Shown here: positions 37,083-45,617 of the stretch, in pieces
Position numbering within the stretch: the first letter of the stretch is position 1
Layout: the number at the start of each line of letters is the position of its first letter
DNA from: Bacteroidia bacterium
GTDB lineage: Bacteria; Bacteroidota; Bacteroidia; J057
NCBI GenBank assembly: GCA_022760475.1
Contig: JALEFZ010000006.1
Location: 124,001 to 188,000 of the forward strand
Length of the DNA stretch: 64,000 bases
Direction of reading: 5' to 3'
Notes under the pieces: generated by a model
Database searches by the model: none
What the model was told of the DNA's origin: nothing
The model's input: only the letters and a program-made list of their open reading frames with translations
Translations under genes and position numbers: made by a program

Positions 37083-37865
37083 TTAAATTAAGTCTCTCAA
37101 GATATCTTCTCCATCTGCCTCTTCAAAATTAGGCCAATGCCTTCGGTAGATTTCCAGAAGAAAATCTCTTTCCAGCTTGGTGATTTGGGCTGCCCGTTCA
37201 TACATCTGATTCCTGACGGCCTTCTCTTTGGTTTGTTTGAGTTTATTTTGAATGATTTGAATGGACTCTCCAGGTTGTTCCTTGAAGAACCTAAGGCCTT
37301 CCCATCGGATAAACTGCCGTAATTCTACTTGTTCTCCCTCCTTTCTTGAAAGCTCTTTAAAAAGAAGGTAGTCCATGGTATTGTCTACGAAATAGATCTT
37401 TTGCCCCCTGTGAAAGAAGAATGGGTGCCTCAAGATTTCCTCTACTTCATCATCAGGTAACAGAGAATCAAACAGTTCAAAGACGGCATCTATCAGGAAG
37501 AAATTCCTCTTCTGATTTTTGAAGCCCAGCTTTGCTATCATCCACATGAGTTTATAGTTCGTTTCAATTTCATGCATGTCCAACAAGGTCTCAATGAGGT
37601 CTGGACCCATTGCAATCTGATAGTAGGCTGGTTCAAAAAACTGAATTTCACAGCCAAGCCTTGAAAATTTTCTTTGATCTACTTCTACCAGGTCTCGTAC
37701 AAATGGGGCTTCTTCCGAATTTTCAGGAAGATGAATTTCCAGTACAGCTTGTTGGTTCTGGTCGAAGCATTGGATGATCATGAGCTGTTTTTCCCTGTCT
37801 GGCAGATACTTCGTTTGGTATCCCAATTGGGTAAATAGGGTATGTGAATCTATGTGAGAAGCCAT
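37083..37865 (-). CDS. Protein with C-terminal UVR motif, unknown function
   Basis: A 260-residue cytosolic protein with ATG start. The C-terminal helix pair NKLKQTKEKAVRNQMYERAA matches the UVR motif of UvrB/UvrC, which in those proteins mediates UvrB-UvrC contact and in others (ClpC, McsA) mediates protein contacts. The first 200 residues look like a novel alpha/beta domain (IIQCFDQNQQAVLEIHLP, MHEIETNYKLMWMIAKLGF). No nuclease or helicase motif is seen, so it is not UvrB or UvrC. It lies upstream of the YkoF-like gene and downstream of the DPP-IV-type gene. Confidence 0.7.
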   Translation of the reverse strand: MASHIDSHTLFTQLGYQTKYLPDREKQLMIIQCFDQNQQAVLEIHLPENSEEAPFVRDLVEVDQRKFSRLGCEIQFFEPAYYQIAMGPDLIETLLDMHEIETNYKLMWMIAKLGFKNQKRNFFLIDAVFELFDSLLPDDEVEEILRHPFFFHRGQKIYFVDNTMDYLLFKELSRKEGEQVELRQFIRWEGLRFFKEQPGESIQIIQNKLKQTKEKAVRNQMYERAAQITKLERDFLLEIYRRHWPNFEEADGEDILRDLI

Positions 37866-37936
37866 TACATTTGAAATAAGAAGGATCTACCCGAAATGTT
37901 TCAGGTAGATCCCTTTAAATGATTGCTAATTCAGCT

Positions 37937-40192
37937 TTATTCGTTTACGGGACAGTGTTCCATCAGGTAGTCTGTCAGCAAGGTATACAGGTGTCTTCTG
38001 GTATTTCTGCCTTCATATATCCCATGCGAACGGTTGGGATAGGCCATCATTTGAAACTTCTTATTGTTTTTGATCAGTTCATTTACCAATTGCTCGGTAT
38101 TTTGGTAGTGGACATTGTCATCTCCAGTGCCATGAACCACCAGAAGATTTCCTTCCAGGTTTTTAGCATAGGTTATGGGGGATCCATTCACGAAGTCCTC
38201 CTTGTTTTCTTGTGGAAGCCCCATGTATCTTTCCTGGTAAATGTTGTCATAGAGCAATTGATTGGCCACTGGAGCTACTGACATACCTGTCCCGAAGACC
38301 TCAGGGAATTGGAACATCAGGTTCAAGGTGCTGGAACCTCCGCCAGACCATCCCCATACTGCGGTTCTTTCATTGTCCATGTATGGAGTTTTCAGGACTT
38401 CCTTGGCAATATGGCCCAGATCCTGGATGTTGAGGCGACCAATTTTTCTATAAATACTCTTTCTCCATTCGGTTCCTTTCAAGCAAGGAGTTCCACGAGG
38501 GTCCATGTCCACGATGACATAGCCTTGCTGAGCGAGGAAAATATTCCACATTCCTACGAAATCATCCTTGGCAACCTGTCCCCAGGGTTCAGCATAGACG
38601 TGGAAGAGAACGGGATATTTTTGGGCAGGGTCGAAGTTGATGGGTTTGATGATTCGTACATCTGCGTCATACTCATCCAGCTTGACCTGTTGAAACTCAA
38701 CTGTAGGCATTTTCAAGCCTTCTAATTTTCCGTAGAAGCCCTTATTCTCAACCAGGTTTTGGATATTTTTATGATCTGGGAGGGAAACAATTTGTACAAC
38801 TCTTGGGCTCAAAGCTGATTGGGAAGTATGGATGGCATAGGCTCCATTTGGAGAAATGTTGTAGCTATTCATGCCTGCATTTCCCTCAGGGGTAATCAGT
38901 TCAGGTTTGCCTTTGCCATTCAATTTGGCTCTGTAAAGGTATCTTTGGGTACTGTTGTCAGGAGAAGCGTGGTAGTAAACATATTTGTCAGTAACCCTTG
39001 CTACTGAGGCCATGTCGAAGTCTCCTGTTTTAAGTTTGGTAATGCCTTCTTCATAGATTCCCACCTTGACGATAGATCTCCATGGGTATTTTTCGCTAAC
39101 CCTTAGAAATGCTTGGCCTTCATCCACAATTTTGAGGCTATTCTCTCCCCAAGTTGAACTTGTGGCATCCGGATATTGGATGTCGATCCATCTGTTCTTG
39201 TCCTCTTCTTCATAAATGACTTTTAGTTCCTCGGAATCCAGGCTGTATCTATAGATCTTTAGGTGATTTTGATGGCGATTCAATTGCTGAATGAGGAGGG
39301 TGTTTTCGTTTACCCATTGCATGGCAGGGACGTAATTTTGGATTGTGGAGCCTCCCAGGTCAACCCACTTGGTTTTTTTGCTGCCGATAGGCACGATTCC
39401 TACCTTACATGAAGATGGATTTTGGCCAACTTTGGGATATTGAATGGGGATGGGTTCAGAGTAAATGGAGTCTGTATTATTGATCATGTAGAAAGTGCCT
39501 GTCTCAGAGGCATCCAGCTTCCAGTAAGCTATGTGCTTACCGTCCTGGTTCCACCTGAAACCATCTCTCATGCCGAATTCTTCTTCATATACCCAGTCAA
39601 AGGTTCCGTTGATAGTGCCGTTTCCTCCATCTGTTGTCAACTGAGTAATTGCACCCGACCCAAGGTCTTCTACATAGAGGTTGAATTCCTGCACATAGCC
39701 GACTGAAGAGTTATCATCGGATAGTTTGGCAAACATGAGGCTTGAGGCAGGAAACTTCTTTCCAACTTGTTTAAGTAGTTTGGTTGAAGTATCATAAATC
39801 CAGTAATCCCCTTTGGTATTAGCTCTCCAAACCCTGGAAGAGTTGGTGAAGATCAGGATTTTGGATTCGTCTTTGGAGAAGGTGTAGCTTTCTACACGTA
39901 GGGGGCTCTTTGTACTTTGGGGTGTCAGGTTGTCTGTGGAGGCGATAACCTCAGCTTCATTGGTGGCTGTGTTATATTTAACAATTGATGGCCCACTGCG
40001 GCTATATTCCAGTTTGGTATAAAACTCTCCGTTTTGGACCCACTTGGAAGGAGGGAGGTATTGCTGACGAAATTCGCCTGAGGCATATATCCTGTCCAGG
40101 TTAAGCATGGAGGGGTCATCCTGAGCGTGGAGGCTTCCGAAGCAAGCTGTCAGGGTCAGGAATAGGGTAATTTTAATTAGGTTCGGGTTCAT
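37937..40192 (-). CDS. Dipeptidyl peptidase IV (S9B) family protein
   Basis: A 751-residue exported serine peptidase that cleaves X-Pro dipeptides. A signal peptide (MNPNLIKITLFLTLTACFGS) is followed by an eight-bladed propeller (about 50-490), which contains DWVYEEEFGM, the Glu-Glu pair that binds the substrate N-terminus. The C-terminal hydrolase has the triad Ser616 (GWSGGG), Asp691 (HGTGDDNVH) and His723 (NRSHGI), with the same spacing between Asp and His as human DPP-IV. Location is periplasmic or outer membrane. A perfect palindrome sits just upstream of the start. Confidence 0.95.
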   Translation of the reverse strand: MNPNLIKITLFLTLTACFGSLHAQDDPSMLNLDRIYASGEFRQQYLPPSKWVQNGEFYTKLEYSRSGPSIVKYNTATNEAEVIASTDNLTPQSTKSPLRVESYTFSKDESKILIFTNSSRVWRANTKGDYWIYDTSTKLLKQVGKKFPASSLMFAKLSDDNSSVGYVQEFNLYVEDLGSGAITQLTTDGGNGTINGTFDWVYEEEFGMRDGFRWNQDGKHIAYWKLDASETGTFYMINNTDSIYSEPIPIQYPKVGQNPSSCKVGIVPIGSKKTKWVDLGGSTIQNYVPAMQWVNENTLLIQQLNRHQNHLKIYRYSLDSEELKVIYEEEDKNRWIDIQYPDATSSTWGENSLKIVDEGQAFLRVSEKYPWRSIVKVGIYEEGITKLKTGDFDMASVARVTDKYVYYHASPDNSTQRYLYRAKLNGKGKPELITPEGNAGMNSYNISPNGAYAIHTSQSALSPRVVQIVSLPDHKNIQNLVENKGFYGKLEGLKMPTVEFQQVKLDEYDADVRIIKPINFDPAQKYPVLFHVYAEPWGQVAKDDFVGMWNIFLAQQGYVIVDMDPRGTPCLKGTEWRKSIYRKIGRLNIQDLGHIAKEVLKTPYMDNERTAVWGWSGGGSSTLNLMFQFPEVFGTGMSVAPVANQLLYDNIYQERYMGLPQENKEDFVNGSPITYAKNLEGNLLVVHGTGDDNVHYQNTEQLVNELIKNNKKFQMMAYPNRSHGIYEGRNTRRHLYTLLTDYLMEHCPVNE

Positions 40193-40234
40193 GATTTATT
40201 TTCTGTGTGATATGGGGGATGTGGTTTGTTGTGA

Positions 40235-40278
40235 TATTTTAGCCCTGTCAGGGTTATAACCCTGACAGGGCTAAAATA
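40235..40278. repeat. Perfect 44-base palindrome (CCCTGTCAGGG family)
   Basis: Every base from 40235 to 40278 pairs with its mirror partner, centred on TTATAA (40254-40259). The core is CCCTGTCAGGG/CCCTGACAGGG. It lies between two minus-strand genes, 43 bases before the DPP-IV start codon and 82 bases after the end of the gene at 40360. There is no T-tract, so a REP-like or protein-binding role is as likely as termination. Confidence 0.9.
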
Positions 40279-40359
40279 GAATTCCTTCCCATTCTTCCTA
40301 GCTAAACATTAATCATTTTCTAAAATTCTGGTCTCACTATCCTTATTTGGGACTATCCC

Positions 40360-41217
40360 CTAATGCCCCATTTCCCTTCTAAAAATGAGTTCTACATCCT
40401 TTACAACCGAAGAACGGTAATCTGAACTGTAATAAAAACGATATCCCCCCTCAACTTTTTTCAAACTTTGGTCAATGGAACTCAAATCGCAGACTATCCC
40501 GCTAACTACCCGAAAATCTATTTGCCAGCCATATTCGGTAAACTCACGTGCCAGCATACGTGTACTTGCTTCTAACTCAGATCGCAATTCCGGAAAGTTG
40601 TAAAGCATGGCATAGTATTTTACATGATCCTTCAAGAGACTTGCAGCATATCTCTTCAAAAAATCATTATCCTCTATCACCAGTTCTGGCCTGAACCGCA
40701 GTTTTGCCAGGATTGGGCGGTATTCCTCCGTGATACTATCTGCCTTCAATTCGCTGGCAAAAATCTGCTCATGACCATAATAACGGCCATCGACTTTTAG
40801 CCTCTTATTGAGCATAAGGAGTTGCTGAAATGTCTGATTTTGTTCGATAGTATAAACACTGTCAACAGTGGAATATAACTTTCCCATGAAAAGGATAAGG
40901 CTTTCCTGAAAGATATCCACCAGGTAAATGACTAGCTCCTCTTTTGTTTGATCAGTGAAGAAGACTTCATAGTATAGTTTTGGGGATGTTCTTAGTAGTT
41001 CTGGGGCAAGCTCAGTGGGTTGATACATGCTTCCAATGGTAGAGATAGGGAGTGCAAAATGCTTGAGTTCCTTACTCTTGACAGATGAATAATTTGCATT
41101 TGGATTCAGAGAAGGGTTTTCAAATCCATAATACCTTATCTCAGAAATATTTTGGCATAAAAGGCTTTGAGGAATGAGATAGAGAACCAGTATAAGAAGG
41201 AAAAGTGCTTTTGTCAT
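40360..41217 (-). CDS. Secreted protein of unknown function flanked by palindromes
   Basis: A 285-residue protein with a signal peptide (MTKALFLLILVLYLIPQSLLCQ) and no membrane segment afterwards. The mature part has many charged and aromatic residues (YYEVFFTDQTKEELVIYLV, HVKYYAMLYNFPELR). I recognise no family. CCTGTCAGG-type palindromes lie on both sides, at 40235-40278 and 41278-41305. It is on the same strand as the DPP-IV and M23 peptidase genes and could be part of a secreted-enzyme group. Confidence 0.72.
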   Translation of the reverse strand: MTKALFLLILVLYLIPQSLLCQNISEIRYYGFENPSLNPNANYSSVKSKELKHFALPISTIGSMYQPTELAPELLRTSPKLYYEVFFTDQTKEELVIYLVDIFQESLILFMGKLYSTVDSVYTIEQNQTFQQLLMLNKRLKVDGRYYGHEQIFASELKADSITEEYRPILAKLRFRPELVIEDNDFLKRYAASLLKDHVKYYAMLYNFPELRSELEASTRMLAREFTEYGWQIDFRVVSGIVCDLSSIDQSLKKVEGGYRFYYSSDYRSSVVKDVELIFRREMGH

Positions 41218-41277
41218 GGTAATTGGCTTTCCCCTAACATAATAAAAATGGAAGACATGAGGCTTTCATCCATAAAG

Positions 41278-41305
41278 CCCTGTCAGGGTTATAAGCCTGA
41301 CAGGG
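41278..41305. repeat. Second CCCTGTCAGG palindrome
   Basis: Arms CCCTGTCAGG (41278-41287) and CCTGACAGGG (41296-41305) are complementary, with GTTATAAG between them; only the inner G/G pair fails. It shares core and TTATAA centre with the palindrome at 40235-40278, so the two are copies of one element. It lies between the gene ends at 41217 and 41314. Confidence 0.88.
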
Positions 41306-41313
41306 TTAAGGTT

Positions 41314-42699
41314 TCACTTCCGTACAACCTTTGTAACCAAACTTTGGCCATTTTCCAAATTCCTAATCCTCAAAAGGTAAAGCCCTTCTGCAAAAGAAGT
41401 CATGTCAATCCTGTTATTTTCCAATAAACCTTCTTGCAACAAACGTCCCTGAATATCTAGCATTTCATAAGAAAGCCTCAAGTTTTCAAGTCCTTCAATA
41501 TTCACAAAGTCACGTACAGGATTCGGGCCAATGTTAATTTCAAGTTCATCCTTCAAATCATTACTCGTAGCCATTCCTAACTGAAATGGATACGAATAGG
41601 TCTTGCCATCATATTCAAGGTCGAAACGCCACATCCCCTGAGGGAATGAATTATTGGTTTGGTATGACCACCACCAGTATGATAGGGGGTAAAACTGGCT
41701 GGGGGTATTCGACCAACTGTCATAAATAAAGCCATCCGGACTAATTAACTTCAAAGTTGAACTTGTACTCGTAACATAATCTCTCATGTAGATAGAGAGG
41801 TATATGACATCTCCAGGGTCGAAAACATTTGCCTCGTTTGAAGCCTCCTGACCATAACAGAAGTTGCCATAATCAGGTGCACGATTTCCCGTCTGATGGT
41901 GGATGACAGAAGGTGTTTTATGCGGGTCCTGGTTTTCCCATCGACTAATGCTGGATGTAGGGTTGCATGTTCCTATATAAGGATCCAACATACTCCCGTC
42001 TGTGTCAAATAACTCAAAATGTAAGTGAGGTCCAGTCGAAATCCCGGAACTTCCAATATATCCTAAAAAATCCCCTGGGTAGACTGTATCCCCTATGGCC
42101 TTTGCTGTAAGGGTATTTTTTTTCAAATGTCCATACCATGCAACTGAACCATCGGCATGCTCCACATAGACCGCATTCCAGGGTTTGTTGTTCCAATCGC
42201 AGCTTTGATCAAAATTCCCATCACGCTTTTCGATAATGACACCCTTGGCTGCTGCTACCACTTCCACATCATTGTTGTCCATCATTTCCCAAGGAAAGGG
42301 CCATGTAGCATAGTCTGTCCCTCTATGTCCATCGTAGGTAACTTCCTCACAGATATAGTCTTCCAGTCCTGAACTTCCATCGTGGTCGACATAATTGGTA
42401 ATGCCATAATAACCTGTATATGGAGAATTGATGGATTGCTTTAAGGGAATTCTGAATTGAATATTTTGGCTTGTTCTTCCCTGGGGTGAGCTAAGTTTTC
42501 CTTCTGCAATAAGCCGTTGACGCTGAATCTGCAATCGATCCCATTCTGCTACCCGTTCTTCAGGAGAGATGCAAGGAGCTTTTTGACTGATTGATGGTGC
42601 AGGTCCTCCTCCCTGTTGGAGGATGCCTTGTGCCATCGCTCCAATCGTAAAAGAGACTGATAGGAGAAATGAGAAAAATACCGTGTAGAAATGTTTCAT
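41314..42699 (-). CDS. M23 family metallopeptidase with T9SS sorting domain
   Basis: A 461-residue secreted peptidase. A signal peptide is followed by the LytM/M23 domain with zinc ligands His125 and Asp129 (HRGTDYATWPF) and His227 (GPHLHFELF). Next comes a beta-rich region, then a C-terminal type-A T9SS sorting domain (INIGPNPVRDF to VTKVVRK, about 388-461). M23 enzymes cut peptide cross-links of peptidoglycan or elastin-like proteins. The sorting domain indicates export across the outer membrane and attachment to or release from the cell surface, pointing to degradation of other cells or remodelling of its own wall. Confidence 0.92.
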   Translation of the reverse strand: MKHFYTVFFSFLLSVSFTIGAMAQGILQQGGGPAPSISQKAPCISPEERVAEWDRLQIQRQRLIAEGKLSSPQGRTSQNIQFRIPLKQSINSPYTGYYGITNYVDHDGSSGLEDYICEEVTYDGHRGTDYATWPFPWEMMDNNDVEVVAAAKGVIIEKRDGNFDQSCDWNNKPWNAVYVEHADGSVAWYGHLKKNTLTAKAIGDTVYPGDFLGYIGSSGISTGPHLHFELFDTDGSMLDPYIGTCNPTSSISRWENQDPHKTPSVIHHQTGNRAPDYGNFCYGQEASNEANVFDPGDVIYLSIYMRDYVTSTSSTLKLISPDGFIYDSWSNTPSQFYPLSYWWWSYQTNNSFPQGMWRFDLEYDGKTYSYPFQLGMATSNDLKDELEINIGPNPVRDFVNIEGLENLRLSYEMLDIQGRLLQEGLLENNRIDMTSFAEGLYLLRIRNLENGQSLVTKVVRK

Positions 42700-42822
42700 T
42701 GGGATATGTATTTGTAGTAAAGGAATATCAGTTTATATGGATTCTAATATACCAAATTGTCAAGAATAACTGCCCTGACTATCATCTGGTTTTGGCATTT
42801 ATGAATAGTCTATTACATAAAA

Positions 42823-42850
42823 AAAGGCCATCCCTGATGAGATGGCCTTT
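42823..42850 (-). terminator. Rho-independent terminator of ndk
   Basis: A ten-base stem (AAAGGCCATC, 42823-42832, with GATGGCCTTT, 42841-42850) and an eight-base loop. Read on the minus strand it follows the ndk stop codon by 17 bases and is followed by a T-run (the A-run 42819-42825 on the plus strand), a standard terminator. Confidence 0.85.
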
Positions 42851-42867
42851 CATTTTATTCTCTATCC

Positions 42868-43290
42868 TTATCCCACCATTTCAGTGATGTTGAAGAAAAA
42901 GTTTCCTTCGATGTGGGCATTTTCATCAGAATCAGAACCGTGAACAGCATTTTTACCTACGTTTTCTGCATAAAGGGCACGAATAGTACCTTCTTCAGCT
43001 TCGGCAGGGTTAGTAGCACCGATCAACTTTCTGAAGTCTGCCACTGCATTATCCTTTTCAAGGATCATTGGGACACATGGGCCGCTAGACATGAATTCTA
43101 CCAGCTCTCCATAGAACGGACGCTCTTTGTGAACTTCGTAGAAGATTCCAGCTTCCTTTTCAGTAAGGTGCATCAGCTTCATCGCTTTTACTGCGAATCC
43201 AGCTTCCATGATTTGAGCAATGATTTTTCCAGTAAATCCTTTGGATACTGCATCTGGCTTGATGATGGTCAATGTTCTGTTACCAGCCAT
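42868..43290 (-). CDS. ndk: Nucleoside-diphosphate kinase
   Basis: A 140-residue cytosolic enzyme that transfers phosphate from ATP to NDPs through a phospho-histidine. The active-site His117 is in NAVHGSDS, and the N-terminal signature is [18 protein letters not shown]. Length is normal for the family. ATG start. A -7 box candidate lies 155-162 bases upstream and a terminator follows; the gene appears monocistronic and divergent from nrnA. Confidence 0.97.
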   Translation of the reverse strand: MAGNRTLTIIKPDAVSKGFTGKIIAQIMEAGFAVKAMKLMHLTEKEAGIFYEVHKERPFYGELVEFMSSGPCVPMILEKDNAVADFRKLIGATNPAEAEEGTIRALYAENVGKNAVHGSDSDENAHIEGNFFFNITEMVG

Positions 43291-43444
43291 GGGATTTTTT
43301 CAAGTTGAAAGTGAAACGTTAAAAAGTACAGAATATCAAGGAGGAACCAGTGGCAAAAGTTTGGTGTAAATTCAATGTTTTCTAATGCCTGAACTGCAAC
43401 CGCCAACCTGTAAAACAAATTCTACAGATTTCTGTTTAATAGGC

Positions 43445-43452
43445 GCAAACAT
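43445..43452 (-). promoter_or_regulatory. Candidate ndk promoter, -7 box TATGTTTG
   Basis: On the minus strand 43452-43445 reads TATGTTTG, a full match to TAnnTTTG. A TTG (43476-43474) lies 21 bases farther upstream at about the -33 position. Transcription would give a leader of about 150 bases to ndk. The leader contains a copy of a 13-base direct repeat (43415-43427). Confidence 0.4.
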
Positions 43453-43623
43453 AGCTCACTACATCAGAGATTGCAACTTTTTATCGCTGGACCATCCCAC
43501 TTGCTTGCCACTATTTCGTATAATGAACTAATAAGGCAAAAAAGGCTTTTTTTCCTCCTGTTCCTTTGCCTATTTTCGCGCACTATTAACAACAACAACA
43601 AATTCTACAGGACTTTAGATCCC

Positions 43624-44637
43624 ATGAATACCTTTCAAGTTACAGAACTCAAAGAATTACTTAGCACACCCAAAAGAATTGCTATAACCATGCATGCAAA
43701 GGCCGATGGAGATGCCATCGGATCTTCACTCGGTTGGTACCACTATTTAAAAGGGGCAGGACACAGGGTAGAGATCGTTAGCCCAACAGATTATCCTGAA
43801 AACCTCAAGTGGTTGGTAGGAACCCAGGATGTAATGGTTGGACCCACAGATGCCGACAGAGCTTCATGGATTTTTGAGGGAGCAGATGTTATTTTTTGCC
43901 TTGATTTTAATTCCCTTCACAGGTTAAATGACTTTGCCAAGGTCGTAGAAGACTCAATGGCAACTAAGGTGATGATTGATCATCACCTTGACCCTGAGGC
44001 ATTTTACCAACTTGCCTATTGGGATGATGAAGCATCTTCCACAGCAGAGTTGATTTACAGATTGATCGAAGATCTGGGGGAGGCTGATAAGGTAAATGCT
44101 GATATAGCTCAGTGCCTTTACACCGGCATACTCACCGATACAGGTTCATTCAGGTTTACCAATACTTCTCCCAGGGTGCATAAGATCATCAGCCACCTGA
44201 TGGAAGCAGGTGCGGATAATTTCGCCATTCATGAGGCCATTTTTAGTAATTATTCAGAGGACAGGTTAAAATTTCTTGGCCATGCCCTCTTGAATTGCCT
44301 TCATGTCAAGCCTGAGTTGAATGCTGCATACATTCTTCTAAATAAAGAGGTGTTTAAGAACTATAACCTCAAATCAGGAGACACTGAGGGACTTGTCAAT
44401 TATGCCTTGTCCATAGATGGGGTAAAATTAGGAGCCCTCATCAGTACCCAGGATGACTTGGTGAAGTTTAGCCTGCGAAGCAAGCATAATGTCTCTGCAA
44501 GCCAGCTCGCGCAAAAGTTTGGCGGTGGAGGCCATTTCTATGCCGCCGGAGCCAAAATCGTTGGAAAGATCGAAGATGCAGAACAGAAGTTTTTGGAACT
44601 TCTAGAGTCTGAAAAAGAAATGTTAACTGCAGAATAA
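43624..44637 (+). CDS. nrnA: Bifunctional oligoribonuclease/PAP phosphatase, DHH family
   Basis: A 337-residue cytosolic phosphoesterase. The metal ligands are in HAKADGDAIGSSLG (His24, Asp28, Asp30), Asp94 in CLDFNS and the DHH motif at 119-121, and the DHHA1 domain ends in FGGGGHFYAAGAKI. NrnA degrades short RNAs and cleaves phosphate from pAp. The open frame extends 153 bases upstream to 43471, but that part is unlike the family, so the ATG at 43624 (MNTFQVTELKE) is used. A TATTTTCG sequence (43571-43578) could serve as the -7 box. Confidence 0.93.
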   Translation: MNTFQVTELKELLSTPKRIAITMHAKADGDAIGSSLGWYHYLKGAGHRVEIVSPTDYPENLKWLVGTQDVMVGPTDADRASWIFEGADVIFCLDFNSLHRLNDFAKVVEDSMATKVMIDHHLDPEAFYQLAYWDDEASSTAELIYRLIEDLGEADKVNADIAQCLYTGILTDTGSFRFTNTSPRVHKIISHLMEAGADNFAIHEAIFSNYSEDRLKFLGHALLNCLHVKPELNAAYILLNKEVFKNYNLKSGDTEGLVNYALSIDGVKLGALISTQDDLVKFSLRSKHNVSASQLAQKFGGGGHFYAAGAKIVGKIEDAEQKFLELLESEKEMLTAE

Positions 44638-44801
44638 GTCTTTCTTGAGACTGGATTTTCAGGTGGGATTAATCTATATTTAGATGAATAGATATTTAAA
44701 TAGGTATTTTATTTAAGGTGAGTTTTGTTATCACTTTCAAATAAAAAAACCTCTATATTTCTCAAGCCCCGTCCAAGAACAAACATCAAGAACTTAGCCG
44801 T

Positions 44802-45524
44802 ATGAAATTCAGCTTGATTCTAGCAGGGTTTTTCCTAATTAATTCCATCCCATTCCTACTCTATGGTCAAGAGGAAGAGAAAACCTATTCACAATCTTTT
44901 ACTGCAGGATTGATGACTTCTAATCGTGGAGCAGGACTCGAGTTGGGTTATCAAGCGGGGGCAGGGAAATGGCAGAAGACATTTAACCTTGATTTTTTCT
45001 TTGTAAGGAGCCTTCATGAGGTAAAAGTAGAGCCTTACCCCTTCCCTGACAGGAAGTATGTTTTTGGAAAGGTGAACAACTTTTGGGTGCTTACTCCTTC
45101 CTTTGGTATGCAATACCACTTGGGGCAAAACTCCTCCTTTAACCTGGTGGATATGCGCCTTGGGGCGAAATTAGGCCCTGCAATCGGAATCACCAATCCT
45201 TATTTCATAAAACTCTGTGGTGTCAATGGTAGCTGCGTTGAAACCCCATTCAATCCCGATATCCATTCTTACCAAACCATTTCTGGAAGGGCTAACCTCC
45301 TCAATAACCGAGTAGACCCTACTTTCAGGTTGGGAATTAGTTTAAAAGCCTACAGTTCACTCGATTTCAACTCCCGGGCAGGGACCATTTCAGGCCTCCG
45401 CTTTGGGTTAAACGCAGACATTTTCCCAAATGAAATTCCCATCATGCTTGAAAACGATGATCTCAACAACCAATCAACCTTCTTCTCTGCAAGTGTAGGC
45501 CTGATTTTTGGAGGCAACTGGTAA
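44802..45524 (+). CDS. Outer-membrane beta-barrel protein
   Basis: A 240-residue protein with a signal peptide (MKFSLILAGFFLINSIPFLLYGQ). The mature chain has alternating amphipathic strands (SFTAGLMTSNRGAGLELGYQ, FGMQYHLGQNSSFNLVD, and a C-terminal FSASVGLIFGGNW ending in an aromatic residue), typical of a small outer-membrane barrel. Substrate and function unknown. It lies between nrnA and lipA and ends about 56 bases before the lipA -7 box. Confidence 0.75.
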   Translation: MKFSLILAGFFLINSIPFLLYGQEEEKTYSQSFTAGLMTSNRGAGLELGYQAGAGKWQKTFNLDFFFVRSLHEVKVEPYPFPDRKYVFGKVNNFWVLTPSFGMQYHLGQNSSFNLVDMRLGAKLGPAIGITNPYFIKLCGVNGSCVETPFNPDIHSYQTISGRANLLNNRVDPTFRLGISLKAYSSLDFNSRAGTISGLRFGLNADIFPNEIPIMLENDDLNNQSTFFSASVGLIFGGNW

Positions 45525-45579
45525 TCCCAAGGAACAATTCGTTCGCACAGATCGTTTAAGGAAAACAAAGCAATTCTCT

Positions 45580-45587
45580 TATATTTG
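45580..45587 (+). promoter_or_regulatory. Candidate lipA promoter, -7 box TATATTTG
   Basis: TATATTTG is a full match to TAnnTTTG, placed 30 bases before the lipA ATG. Transcription starting a few bases later gives a short leader with the GGAGGA site at 45608-45613. The -33 region is weak (TTTAAGG near 45555). Confidence 0.5.
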
Positions 45588-45607
45588 ACGGAGAATTAAA
45601 TTTAATC

Positions 45608-45613
45608 GGAGGA
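45608..45613 (+). promoter_or_regulatory. Shine-Dalgarno site of lipA (GGAGGA)
   Basis: GGAGGA ends four bases before the lipA ATG (45618). Most genes in this window have no recognisable Shine-Dalgarno sequence, so this one is notable and fixes the lipA start. Confidence 0.7.
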
Positions 45614-45617
45614 ATAT

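Noticed and set aside
43471..43623. Upstream extension of nrnA
   Set aside because: The extra residues are unlike the family and the conserved protein begins at the ATG at 43624.
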